Shown here piece after piece: positions 1-10,225 of a DNA stretch of 64,000 bases. This stretch comes from AC-49 sp963766605. GTDB taxonomy: Bacteria > Actinomycetota > Thermoleophilia > Solirubrobacterales > Solirubrobacteraceae. The notes under the pieces were generated by a model that saw nothing but the letters and a program-made list of their open reading frames with translations, was not told the DNA's origin and did no database searches. The stretch spans positions 1 to 64,000 of the forward strand of contig CAVYAT010000007.1 of assembly GCA_963766605.1 (NCBI GenBank), in the 5' to 3' direction. A program made the translations under genes and the position numbers. The stretch's first letter is position 1, and every line of letters starts with the position of its first letter.

Positions 1-938
1 CGCCTGGGCTGCGCACATCAGCGTCGCCGTGTTGACGTCGCCCTCTGCGGCGAAGCCGTAAGCAGTCGGCCATCAGGTCGGAGGCGCCGAGCAGTGGCAG
101 CTGCTTGAAGCGCCCGTCACCGCCCAGCGAGTCGAAGTGGAACGTGAACCCGCCGTAGCCACGCTCCTCCAGCAGCCCACGGATCGCGAGCTCGATCCGC
201 GCCGCATACGCGTGGTATTCGCTCGGGAGATCGGCAGCGACCTCGAAGCGCTCGCTGTGCGAGGCGATCAACGCCGCGACTGCGTTCTCGTCGACCGCAT
301 CGATTCGACCGACGAGGCCGCCGAGGTCCTCGGCGACGACCGTGACCCCGAGCCGGCGCAGCAGCGCGTTGGGGTCCGGGAGGACGTCGCCCATCCCGTT
401 CATCGGGTACCCCAGCAGCGCGATCCGGGTGCGCTTCAGTGCGGTCACCGCGCGCGCGGCGCGTCCCATCCTCGAACCCGGCGGCAAAGCGCTCCGATCG
501 CCAATCGCCGGTCAGGACGGAGAACGGGATGCCCGCCCGTACGAGCGCGTTTGCTTGGTCCTGGGCGCCGTGGATCCCCTGGTTGTACGTCAGGTCGTCC
601 ATCGTCCACGCGGCCGTGATCGAGCGCTCGGGTTGGATGTTCGCCAACAGCAACGGCACGCGCGCACCAAGCAGCGCAGGTACGGTGCGCATCGCCGGGC
701 CGTACGTGAGCATCACGATCATCAGACCATCGACGCCGCGGCCCAGCAACTCGCCCGTGACGTCCTCGACGTCCTGACGGTTGCGAGCGGGCCGGATGAA
801 CTCGACGTCGGCGATGGCCCCGAGCGCCGCGGCGACCTCGGCCCCGTAGGCCGCCTGTCGCTCGGTGATCCCGGGCGCCATGCCGTCGTACAGCTCCTGC
901 ATGATTCCCAGCAGCCCGATCCGGGGGCGGTCGTTCAT
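1..938 (-). pseudogene. araA: L-arabinose isomerase-like gene, frameshifted, cut by window edge
   Basis: Sugar isomerase of the L-arabinose/L-fucose isomerase fold, expected to turn L-arabinose into L-ribulose, the substrate of the kinase encoded just upstream. The ATG at 938 overlaps the kinase stop (ATGA) and follows a GGAGG-type ribosome site. The first ~155 residues read well (NDRPRIGLLGIMQELYDG start, typical of AraA). The frame breaks near 460-470, between RFAAGFEDG and a second frame reading RAVTALKRTRIALLGYP, which then stays open to base 1. One base seems to be missing. About 310 of the usual ~480-500 residues are present because the gene leaves the window. Family is clear; exact sugar is inferred from araB. 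Whether the indel is real or a read error cannot be told here. Confidence 0.75.
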
Positions 939-2587
939 CGCTCCCTCCTCTCGCCGTGAATCAGTTTGAGCCCGTGCAGCAGCTCGGATCGAGCGGCCGA
1001 GCAGCTCGTAGAGCTCGCGGTAGATCGCATAGACCCGGTCGTACACGACGCCCGTGGCACGGTCGGGCGCGTACGTCCGGGAGACGGCGGGGCGTGTCGC
1101 CGCGACGGCGGCGCCGATCGTCTCAAACGCACCGGCGGCGACGGCACCGAACAGTGCGGCGCCCCGCGCCGGGACCTCGCCGGAGGCGGGGACGTCGACG
1201 GGGCGCCCACTGGTATCGGCGATCAGCTGCATCGTCAGCGGGCTCTTCGCGGCGATCCCGCCGCAGGCGACGATCCGCTCCAGGGCGAGGCCATGCTCCT
1301 CGAAGTTGTCCATGATGCGGCGGTTGCCGAACGCGATCGACTCGAGCAGCGCGCGGTAGATCTCGGCCGGCGTCGTCTGCAGAGTGAGGCCGAGGATCGC
1401 GCCGCTGAGGTCGGCGTCGGCCAGGATCGTGCGGTTGCCGTTCCACCAGTCGAGCGCCAGCAGCCCGGTCGCGCCGGGCGCGACCGGCGCCGCCTGCGCT
1501 TCGATCGCCTCGTACGCGTCGCCGCTGCCGCCCACGGTGCGCACGAACCAGGCCAGCATGTCGCCGACCGCTGCCTGGCCGGCTTCGTAGCCGTAAAGGC
1601 CGGGCAGGATCCCGTCCCGCGCAACGCCGGTGATCCCCGGCAGGAGCACCTCGGTGGGGTGGACGATCATGTCGCAGATCGACGTGCCGATCACCATCAC
1701 GAACGTGCCCGGCTGCTCCACCCCGCCCCCGGAAGCGACACGAACGAGTCGACGTTGCCGACCGCGACCGTCACCGACGCCGGCAGGCCGAGCGCGTGCG
1801 CGAGCTCTGGACGGAGCGTCCCCGCGGGCGATCCGAGCAGCGCGAAGGCGTGCCCCAGCTTCTCGGCCGGGGACACGAACCCGGGGTATGCGGCCTCGAA
1901 GTAGTCGGCCCCGGGCAGCCCGTCGTCGGGCGACCACATCGCCTTGTAGGCGGCCGTGCACGCCTGACGGCATTCGACGCCCGTCATCCACCAGACGATC
2001 CAGTCCGTCGCCTCGATGAACGCGTATGCCTCGTCGTACAGCTCGCGATCGTCGCACCACAGCTCGATCAGCTTTGGGAAGTACCACTCCGACGAGATCC
2101 GCCCGCCGTAGCGCGCCAGAAACGGCTCGCCGCGCTCGAGCGCGACCTCGTTGAGGCGGTCCGCGACGCCCTGCGCTGCGTGGTGCTTCCACAGCTTCGG
2201 CCATGCGTGTCGCCGCCCACGCCAGCGCTCATGGCGGCACAGCGGCTCGCCGTCGGCGTCGGTGGGCAGCACGGTGCACGACGTGAAGTCGACGCCGATG
2301 CCCACGACCTCCTCGCCCGGCACGCCGGTCTCGGCGAGCAATGCGGGGACCGAGTGCTCAATCACCGACGCCCAGTCGTCGGGGTCCTGAAGCGCCCAAT
2401 CCGGGGGCAGCTGCTCGCCGGTCCGCGGCAGCTCGCGGTCGATCACGCCATGCGCGTACGAGACCACCTCGACCGCCAGCTCCTCGCCGGAGTCGAGGTC
2501 GAGCAGGAGCGCCCGGCCCGACTCCGTTCCGAAGTCGACCCCGATCGCATATCCACGTCGACTCCGCCGCGAGCCCGATTCAGGCAC
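935..2587 (-). pseudogene. araB: L-ribulokinase with two frameshifts
   Basis: FGGY-family ribulokinase, phosphorylating L-ribulose in the arabinose pathway. The GTG at 2587 overlaps the end of the ABC ATPase gene. The N-terminal phosphate loop reads AIGVDFGTESGRALL; AraB hallmarks follow (GIGVDFTSCTVLPT, HAWPKLWKHHAAQ, YGGRISSEWYFPK). Near 1726-1732 the frame shifts inside a G-rich run (GGGGCGGGG), so the text jumps from DSFVSLPGAG to GVEQPGTFVMVIGTS. The second frame continues through GLLALDWWNGNR and ACGGIAAKSPLTMQLIAD. Near 985 another indel is likely, because a third frame ends ELLHGLKLIHGERRER with its TGA overlapping the araA ATG. Both slips are single-base, one in a homopolymer-like run, so sequencing error is a serious alternative to true inactivation. 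Confidence 0.8.
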
Positions 2588-3392
2588 CGGCGTTCTGAAC
2601 CTCCTCCACCTGGCGGCGGTAGCTCGAGACCATGAGCTCCGTGAGCTGCTCGAGCGACGTCGAATCGATCTTCTGATCGATGGTGATGCGGCCGCCCTCC
2701 ATGACATTGAGGCGGTCACACAGCTCGAAGAGATGCGCGTAGTTGTGGTCGATCACGATGATCGATACCCGGCCACTCGAGGCAAGGTCCTTGACGAGGT
2801 CGACGATGAGACGCGACTCGCGCGCCCCCATCGCCGCGAGCGGCTCGTCGAGCAGCAGGATCTTCGTGGCCGCGCGCAGGGAGCGGGCGACCGCGATCGC
2901 CTGGCGTTGACCGCCGGAAAGCTGCTCGGCTTCGGCGTCGACGCTCGGCACCGAGACGTGGATGTCGTCGAGGTACTCGCGCGAGAGCCTGCGCATCTCG
3001 CGCTTGTCGAGCAGACGGAGCGGTCCGAGCTTCGTCAGCTCGTGCCCGAGGAACAGGTTCTGGTAGACGGGCAGCTGCGGAATCAGTGCGAGGTCCTGGT
3101 AGACCGTCTCGATCCCGTGGCCCCGGGCGGCCTCGACCGAGCGGAAGCTCACCGGCTCTCCCTCGATCAGCAGGTCTCCCCCGTCCTGCTTGTACAAGCC
3201 GCTGAGAATCTTGACGAGAGTGCTCTTGCCGGCTCCGTTGTCCCCGACGAGCCCCAGCACCTCGCCCGGGTGCAGCACGAGATCGATGCCGCGGAGGACC
3301 GCGAGCGCGCCGAAGCGCTTCGTGAGCCCGCGCACCTCGAGCGCGGGCGCGCCGCCCGTGACGGCAGGCGGGAGTACCGGCTCGGCGCTCAT
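2580..3392 (-). CDS. Sugar ABC transporter ATP-binding protein
   Basis: Cytoplasmic ATPase of a ribose/xylose-type (CUT2) sugar importer, 270 residues. It has one nucleotide-binding domain, unlike the two-domain RbsA/XylG proteins, so it should work as a homodimer like FrcA. Walker A is GDNGAGKST at ~50-58, the signature LSGGQRQ is near 157, and Walker B reads ILLLDEP; a D-loop and switch histidine (VIDHNY) follow. The ATG at 3392 overlaps the permease stop (ATGA), and its own stop overlaps the araB GTG, so permease, ATPase and kinase are translationally coupled. Longer upstream reading in this frame lies inside the permease gene and is spurious. Confidence 0.9.
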   Translation of the reverse strand: MSAEPVLPPAVTGGAPALEVRGLTKRFGALAVLRGIDLVLHPGEVLGLVGDNGAGKSTLVKILSGLYKQDGGDLLIEGEPVSFRSVEAARGHGIETVYQDLALIPQLPVYQNLFLGHELTKLGPLRLLDKREMRRLSREYLDDIHVSVPSVDAEAEQLSGGQRQAIAVARSLRAATKILLLDEPLAAMGARESRLIVDLVKDLASSGRVSIIVIDHNYAHLFELCDRLNVMEGGRITIDQKIDSTSLEQLTELMVSSYRRQVEEVQNAGA

Positions 3393-4441
3393 CTCGCCCT
3401 CGAGCGCGCGATCAGCCGGTCGAACTGGACGTTCAGCGCCATCGCGAAGATGATCACCACGCCGACCCAGATGAAGAAGTCGTTGGTGCTGACGCCGGTC
3501 AGGGTCAGCCCATCCTCGAGCACGCCGATCAGGATCGCGCCGATGAACGCGCCGATCATCGTTCCACGTCCGCCGTTGAGCGCGGTGCCGCCGATCACGC
3601 ATGCACCGATCGCGTACAGGATGAAGTCGACGCCGAAGTTGCCGGGGTCGAGGCTCCCGTACTTGACCGCGTCGACGATACCCACGAGGCCGGCGATGAA
3701 CGAACAGAGCGTGAAGGCCCACACCTTGACGCGGCGGATTGGCACGCCGGCCTCGGCCGCGCCGACGGTGTTGCCGCCGGTCGCGATCGTCCGGACGCCG
3801 AACCGCGTGCGCGTGAGCACCACGGTCATGACAAGCGTGATCCCAACCACCCAGAGGATCTCGGACCACTTCCAGGCCCCCATCGCCTGGGCGGTGAAGC
3901 TGTTGCCCCCAGTCAGCGGGATCGGCGACGCCTGGACCTGCTTCGAGCCGACCAGCACCGCCCCGTAGAGGATGAAGTTCATGGCCAGCGTCGTGACGAA
4001 CGACGGTACGTTCAGAATCACGGTGATCAGCCCGTTGAGCGCGCCCACGAGGCTGACGACGGCGAGCGCCACCACGATCGCGAAGAAGAGCGGCACACCG
4101 GCGTTGTGCACCCAGTACATCACCCACGGACAGAACAGGAAGACCTGGCCGGCCGACAGGTCGATCTCGCCGAGCACGAGCAGCATGACCTCACCGACCG
4201 CGATCGCGGCGACTGGCGCCGCATAGCCGACGGCCGAGTTGAGGCTGAGCGAGTCGGTGAAGTTCGACCCGGCCTTGATCGTGAAGTACGCGAACAGCCC
4301 GATCGTGATCAGCAGCGGAGTCAGCTCGCGCTGATACAGGAACGGCCGCAGGACGCGAAAGCCCAGCCTACGGGCCTCACGGTGTTGCCCCGGCGCGTCG
4401 GGCGCCGGGGCAACAGCGGACTTTGTAGCGCCCGATTCCAC
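3389..4441 (-). CDS. Sugar ABC transporter permease (RbsC/XylH family)
   Basis: Membrane channel of the sugar importer, 350 residues with about eight to nine hydrophobic segments. The cytoplasmic coupling region typical of the family is visible (TRFGVRTIATGGNTVGAAE), followed by GIVDAVKYGSLDPG and GGRGTMIGAFIGAILIGVL. These are conserved in branched-chain/ribose-type permeases. The predicted GTG start at 4441 lies nine bases after the binding-protein stop, with only a weak ribosome site (GGCAGG). The protein starts with a ~25-residue hydrophilic arm before the first membrane helix. Substrate is inferred as a pentose from the adjoining araB/araA; the sequence itself does not fix it. Confidence 0.9.
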   Translation of the reverse strand: MESGATKSAVAPAPDAPGQHREARRLGFRVLRPFLYQRELTPLLITIGLFAYFTIKAGSNFTDSLSLNSAVGYAAPVAAIAVGEVMLLVLGEIDLSAGQVFLFCPWVMYWVHNAGVPLFFAIVVALAVVSLVGALNGLITVILNVPSFVTTLAMNFILYGAVLVGSKQVQASPIPLTGGNSFTAQAMGAWKWSEILWVVGITLVMTVVLTRTRFGVRTIATGGNTVGAAEAGVPIRRVKVWAFTLCSFIAGLVGIVDAVKYGSLDPGNFGVDFILYAIGACVIGGTALNGGRGTMIGAFIGAILIGVLEDGLTLTGVSTNDFFIWVGVVIIFAMALNVQFDRLIARSRAR

Positions 4442-4450
4442 GCCTGCCGA

Positions 4451-5617
4451 CTACGTGGAAATCGAGGCCGGACTTGGCAACGCCTTCGGCGTCGCCGACG
4501 TTCCCTGGAACCTGTTCGTCGTCAGGTACGGCTTGACGTTGTCCTTGGTGACGATGCCCAGCCCCGTGTCGGTGTTGGTCGGGCTCATCAGCCCGCCCGA
4601 GACCTTCCACAGGAACAGCTGCATGATCGTTTGGAAGCCCTGCAGGTAGGCCTGCTGGTCAATCGTGGCGGTCACGTAGCCATTGTTGATGGCCTGCACG
4701 ACGGGTAGTCCGACATCCCAGACCGACGCGCCGACCTTGCCCTGCAGGCCCTCCTTCTGGATGAACTGCGCCACCGCGTTGCTGTCGCCGCTGTCGACGG
4801 CCATCATCCACCTCACATCCTTGTTCCCGGCGTACCACGCGGCGATCTTGTTGTACTCCGGGGCGCCCTCCGTCGCCGAAGTCCCGACCTCCTCGAACTT
4901 GACGCCCGCGTCCTTCAGGACGGGCTTCGCGCCGTCGATCCGCGGCTGGATGTTCCCGGTGCCCGGCGTCGCGATGATCCCGGCGACGAGGTCGCCCGAC
5001 TTGACCCCGGCGCTAAGGATCGCCTCGGCGACCGCGGCACCCGCGGTGAGGTTGTTCTGGCCGATGTAGGCCATCCGGTTGTTCTTGGACTTCTCCGAGA
5101 CGTCCGCGTTGTACGCGATCACGGGAATGCCGTGGCCCAGCGCGCTGTCGGTGGGCGCGTTGAACGCAGTGTCGTCGATCAGGCAGCACCCGATCCCGGC
5201 CGCCTTTGCAGCGATAGCGGAGTTGAACGCCGAGACCATCTCGCTGACGATCGAATTCTGCGAGCCCGTCCACTGATACGACGTGCCGGTCAGCTTGCAG
5301 GCGTCCTGACATCCGTAGATGGTCGCGGTGAAGAACGAGTTCGTCGTCACGTGGTTGACCATCACGAAGTGGTAGTTCGTGGGGCCTCCCCAGATCGACG
5401 CGCCCGCGCTCGGCGTCGCGGCCTTGGTGGTGGTCGTGCCTCCGCTGCCGCCACCACACGCCTCGAGCACCAGCGCTGCGATCCCCGCCGCACCGCCGGT
5501 GAGAGCCGTCCTGCGCGTCAGCTGGCGCCAGTCCTTGTGAGGCGAATCCTCCTCGTTGCGCTCATCGAACTCCAACCGCTCGATGGCATCACCGATTAGA
5601 TCTTCCGGCCTCGACAT
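4451..5617 (-). CDS. Sugar ABC transporter substrate-binding lipoprotein
   Basis: Extracellular sugar-binding protein of the periplasmic-binding-protein type I fold, 388 residues. The ATG at 5617 follows a GGAG site. It has an unusual ~33-residue acidic N-terminal stretch, then a twin-arginine-like motif RRTALTG (36-42), a hydrophobic segment and a lipobox ending at Cys54 (LEAC), followed by a Gly/Thr linker. This suggests a lipoprotein, possibly exported folded by Tat. The mature part shows domains of the ribose-binding type (IPVIAYNADV, GDLVAGIIATPGTGN, WMMAVDSGDSNAVAQF). It is the first gene of the leftward importer-araBA operon and lies opposite the LacI regulator. Confidence 0.88.
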   Translation of the reverse strand: MSRPEDLIGDAIERLEFDERNEEDSPHKDWRQLTRRTALTGGAAGIAALVLEACGGGSGGTTTTKAATPSAGASIWGGPTNYHFVMVNHVTTNSFFTATIYGCQDACKLTGTSYQWTGSQNSIVSEMVSAFNSAIAAKAAGIGCCLIDDTAFNAPTDSALGHGIPVIAYNADVSEKSKNNRMAYIGQNNLTAGAAVAEAILSAGVKSGDLVAGIIATPGTGNIQPRIDGAKPVLKDAGVKFEEVGTSATEGAPEYNKIAAWYAGNKDVRWMMAVDSGDSNAVAQFIQKEGLQGKVGASVWDVGLPVVQAINNGYVTATIDQQAYLQGFQTIMQLFLWKVSGGLMSPTNTDTGLGIVTKDNVKPYLTTNRFQGTSATPKALPSPASIST

Positions 5618-5694
5618 CGCCACTCCTCTCGTCCTTTTAACGATTGCCTTCCGGGCGCTATCCGCCCAGCGCCTGAGCTTTCTCCTCCCGGCGA

Positions 5695-5710
5695 TGTGAA
5701 CGCTAACAAA
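5695..5710. promoter_or_regulatory. LacI-family operator in divergent promoter
   Basis: The 14-mer TGTGAACGCTAACA (5695-5708) is an imperfect palindrome centred on CG, with 10 of 14 positions symmetric. Palindromes with a central CG are the usual target form of LacI-family repressors. It sits between the importer operon and the lacI-type gene, and contains a TANNNT (-10-like) hexamer on the minus strand (TAGCGT, 5700-5705), so bound repressor could block the importer promoter. Assignment to the adjacent regulator is inference. Confidence 0.6.
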
Positions 5711-5759
5711 ATTGCCGCCGTAAGGCATACTTTTTTTCGCGCCCGCTCGGCGCGGCACC

Positions 5760-6800
5760 ATGAGCTTTCCTCAGAACAGCGAAGATCCGGGCGCCTCCGG
5801 AGCGCGCCCCGCCGTGATGGCGGACGTCGCCAGGCTCGCCGGCGTCTCGCACCAGACGGTGTCGCGCGTCGTCAACGACAGCGCGCAGGTCCGGCCGGCG
5901 ACGAGACGGCGCGTGCTGGCCGCGATGGATCGGCTCGACTACCGGCCCAACCGTGCGGCCCGGGCGCTGGTGACCGGGCGATCCGGGATGCTCGGCGTCG
6001 TCAGCGTCGACACCGCGCTCTACGGGCCCGCGTCGACGCTCTTCGCGATCGAGCAGGCCGCGCACGCAGCGGGCTACTTCATCATGATCGTCAGCCTGCA
6101 CGCCCTCAACAGCAGCTCGGTACTCGACGCAATCGAGCGGCTCCGCGTCCAGGGCGTCGATGGGATCCTCATCATCACGCCGCACGAGAGCGCGGCCGAC
6201 GCGCTCGCGAGCCTGCCGACGGGCGTCCCGATCGTGGTCGTCGAGGCCGGCCGACCGCACCATGCGCCGCTGGTCGTCGTCGACCAGCTCTCGGGGGCGG
6301 TCGGCGCGACGCAGCTGCTGATCGACCTTGGCCATCGCACGGTCTGGCACCTCGCGGGCCCGCGGGACTTCGTCGAGGCCCAGCTGCGCCTCGACGGCTG
6401 GCACGCGACGCTCAAGGCGGCCGGCGCGGAGATCCCGCCGGAGCTGGTCGGCGACTGGAGCCCCCGCTCGGGCTACGAGCTCGGGTTGCAGCTGGTGCGG
6501 GAGCCCGGCCTGACCGCGATCTTCGTGGCCAACGACCAGATGGCGCTCGGCGTGCTCCGCGCGCTGCACGAACACGGCCGCGACGTTCCGGGCGACGTGA
6601 GCGTTGTCGGATTCGACGACATCCCCGAGGCCCAGTACTTCACGCCTCCGCTGACCACCGTGCGCCAGGACTTCGCCGAGGTTGGACGCGCCAGTCTGCG
6701 CCTGCTGCTCGACGTCATGCGCGGCGAGCAGCCCGAGCACGTCGCGGTCGCCCCAGAGCTCATCGTGCGCCGCAGCACGGCGCCGCCCGACGGGCGATGA
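5760..6800 (+). CDS. LacI-family transcriptional repressor
   Basis: Sugar-responsive DNA-binding repressor, 346 residues. The helix-turn-helix is at ~22-39 (DVARLAGVSHQTVSRVVN) with the hinge helix following (YRPNRAARAL). The remaining ~280 residues form a periplasmic-binding-like effector domain, with the conserved VVGFDDIPEAQYFTPPLTTV near the C-terminus. It is divergent from the importer-araBA operon and overlaps the next gene by ATGA, so it is co-transcribed with the pyrophosphorylase and galactokinase. The effector is probably a sugar or sugar phosphate from this locus. ATG 5760 is chosen because it precedes the DNA-binding domain by a normal ~18 residues, although no strong ribosome site precedes it; ATG 5817 would be very close to the HTH. 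Confidence 0.88.
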   Translation: MSFPQNSEDPGASGARPAVMADVARLAGVSHQTVSRVVNDSAQVRPATRRRVLAAMDRLDYRPNRAARALVTGRSGMLGVVSVDTALYGPASTLFAIEQAAHAAGYFIMIVSLHALNSSSVLDAIERLRVQGVDGILIITPHESAADALASLPTGVPIVVVEAGRPHHAPLVVVDQLSGAVGATQLLIDLGHRTVWHLAGPRDFVEAQLRLDGWHATLKAAGAEIPPELVGDWSPRSGYELGLQLVREPGLTAIFVANDQMALGVLRALHEHGRDVPGDVSVVGFDDIPEAQYFTPPLTTVRQDFAEVGRASLRLLLDVMRGEQPEHVAVAPELIVRRSTAPPDGR

Positions 6801-8138
6801 CCGGGCCTTCCGCGGCTGAGGCGAAGATGCGGGCGGCGGGTATGTCCGAGATCGGCGTGCGCGCGTTCGCCCGCCTGTTCGCGCTGCTGGTCGCCGGCGA
6901 TCGCGGCGTGCTCTCCAGCGAAGACCTCGAGCCGGTGCGCCACGTGGAGTCGCTCACGGAGCTCAACGTCGCCACACCGGGTGACGCCTTGGACCACACG
7001 GTCCTCGTCCGGCTCAACGGTGGGTTGGGAACGACAATGGGGCTCGCGTCGCCGAAATCGCTGGTCATGGTCAAGCCCGGACTGACGTTCCTCGACGTGA
7101 TCGCGCGCCAGGTGCTCGCTGCACGTGCGCGATGGGGCGCGCGACTGCCGCTCGTGCTGATGAACTCCCATGCAACGCGCGGACCGAGCCTCGAGGCGCT
7201 GCGGTCGCACTCCGGGCTGCCCGGCGACCTGCCGGCGGATTTCCTGCAGCACCGTGAGCCGCGCCTGCGCCCCGCCGACCTCCAGCCGCTGCACCTGCCC
7301 GCCGATCCGGACGCGGAGTGGTGCCCGCCGGGGCACGGCGATCTGTACGCCGCGCTGCAGGCGTCCGGCATGCTGGCCGAGATGCTGGCCCGCGGCTACC
7401 GCTACGCATTCGTGGCGAACGCCGACAACCTCGGCGCGGTACTGGAACCACGCATCCTGGGATGGATGGCGCGCCGGGAGATTCCGTTCGTCATGGAGGT
7501 CGTGCAGGGAACGGCCGCGGACCGCAAGGGCGGCCACATCGCCTCGCACGCCGGGCGGCTCGTGTTGCGCGACACGGCGCAGGCCCCGGACGACGGCTCG
7601 TTCACCGACTTCACGCGCTGGCGGTTCTACAACAGCAACAACCTGTGGATCGATCTCGTCGCACTCGCCGAGCTCCTCGAGGCGCACGACGGCGTCCTGC
7701 CGCTGCCGCTGATCGTCAACCGCAAGACGCTGCCGGCCGCGGGGGAGGTCGTGCAGCTCGAGACCACGATGGGCTCGGCGATCGGGCTGATCGAGGGAGC
7801 CCAGGCCCTGCATGTGCCGCGCACGCGGTTCGCTCCGGTCAAGACCACCGACGACCTCCTGCTGGTCCGATCAGATGCCTACGAGCTGGCCGACGGCGCG
7901 ACGCTGGTGCCCGCGGAGGGGGCGGTGCCGGGGACCGTCGTGGCACTCGACCGGGCCTACTACGGCACACTGCAGGACCTCGATCGCCACTTTCCGTTCG
8001 GGCCACCCGGAATGCGCCGCTGCACGCGGCTGTCGATTTGTGGCGACGTCGTGTTCGGGCGCGACGTGGAGCTCGCCGGCGACGTCGAGCTGCGTGGTCC
8101 GGCGCGCATCCCGGACGGCACCCGGCTGGGACGGGTCC

Positions 8139-8149
<11 letters not shown>
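6797..8149 (+). CDS. UDPGP-family UTP--sugar-1-phosphate uridylyltransferase
   Basis: Enzyme of the UDPGP family (the class of eukaryotic UGPase and UDP-sugar pyrophosphorylase, not bacterial GalU), 450 residues. It should make a UDP-sugar and pyrophosphate from UTP and a sugar-1-phosphate. The nucleotide-binding loop LNGGLGT lies at 73-79, followed by SPKSLVMVKPGLTFLDVI. The NADNLGA motif (UGPase NIDNLGA) and a lysine motif FAPVKTTDDLL follow, then a short left-handed beta-helix-like tail (GDVVFGRDVELAGDVELRG). The start overlaps the lacI stop and the gene overlaps galK. With galactokinase next door and no galT visible, I infer it converts galactose-1-phosphate and/or glucose-1-phosphate directly. 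Confidence 0.82.
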
Positions 8150-9191
<1,042 letters not shown>

Positions 9192-9206
9192 CCGGGGCGC
9201 ATCCGC

Positions 9207-10205
9207 GTGCTCGGCGCGCGGCATGCCTTCAGCAACATCGCGGACTCGGCGGAGCTGGTGACACTCGAGGCGCTGCCGGCGGACGTCGTCGTGAACCGCG
9301 ACGCCGGCACGGTCTTCCTCGGCGCGGGCATGACGTACGGCGCGCTCGCGACGAGCTGGCCGGCGAGCACCTCGCCCTGGCCAACCGGGCGTCGTCGCCG
9401 CAGATCGCGGCGGGGGGCGCGATCGCCACCGCGACGCACGGATCCGGCGATGCCAGCGGCAACCTCGCAACCGCGGTGGCGGGCATGGAGCTCGTCGCCT
9501 CGGCCAGAAGCCGTCACGGTGCGCCGCGGCGAGGCAGACTTCGAGGGTCTCGTCGTCGGGCTCGGCGCGACCGGCGTCGTGAGGCGTGTGTTCCTCGACG
9601 TCGAGCCCGCCTACGAGGTCAGCCAGCGCGTGTTCGAGGGGCTCGGTGGGACGTCCTGTTCGAGCAGTTCGACGCCGTCCTTCGCCAGCGGCGACGGCGT
9701 CAGCCTGTTCACGCGCTGGGGGACGCGGTCGACCAGCTGTGGGTGAAGCGCCGCATCGCCGGCGCGCCCAACCGCACCGGTGACGATCTGTTCGGCGCGC
9801 GCCCCGCTGCGTCCGACCGTCACCGGATCCGCGGCATGGACCCGGTCAGCTGCACCGCACAGCTCGGCTGGCCGGGCCCGTGGTCGGAACGGCTGCCGCA
9901 CTTCCGGATCGTCTTCACGCCGAGCGCGGGAGCGGAGATCCGGTCGGAGTGCCACCTGGAGCGGCGCCATGCCCGGGCGGGGATCGAGGCGCTGCGCGGG
10001 CTGGCCAGCGGGATCCTTCCGCTGGTGTACGCGCGTCCTGGCGTCCGTCGAGGCGGCCCTTGAGCCGTTCGCCGCGCGCCCCCACTGGGGCAAGCTCTTC
10101 CTCGCCGACGGGGCCGCGATCGGCGGCCTCTACGAGCGGCTCGGCGACTTCGCTGCGTTGCTCGATCGCATCGACCCGCGCGGTGCTTTCGCACCGCGCG
10201 GCTGA
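9207..10205 (+). pseudogene. Alditol (xylitol/sorbitol) oxidase remnant
   Basis: Remains of an FAD-dependent AldO-type alditol oxidase, broken by at least five frame changes. Recognisable blocks in order are ARHAFSNIADSAELVTLEAL (9210 on), an oxidase block with AGGAIATATHGSGD near 9412-9453 in another frame, EADFEGLVVGLGATGVVRR, SGDGVSLFTRWG, then DPVSCTAQLGWPGPWSERLP. It ends with FAARPHWGKLFLADGAA and DPRGAFAPRG, stop at 10205. About 35-40 N-terminal residues are missing, and the conserved block between LPLVYA and RVLASVEAALEPF has lost roughly 45 residues. The deletions argue for real decay. It follows galK by 15 bases and may once have fed polyols into this sugar locus. Confidence 0.75.
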
Positions 10206-10213
10206 GCAGCACG

Positions 10214-10219
10214 TACTCT
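10214..10219 (+). promoter_or_regulatory. -10 hexamer of a leaderless promoter
   Basis: TACTCT (TANNNT) ends exactly six bases before the ATG of the aldo/keto reductase at 10226, the spacing expected when transcription begins at the start codon. No -35 was defined. Confidence 0.45.
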
Positions 10220-10225
10220 GAGGCC

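Noticed and set aside
117..2204. 695-residue open frame covering araB and araA
   Set aside because: It merges the C-terminal part of araB with the start of araA only because of the indels near 985 and 465; the two family segments and the ATGA junction show two genes.
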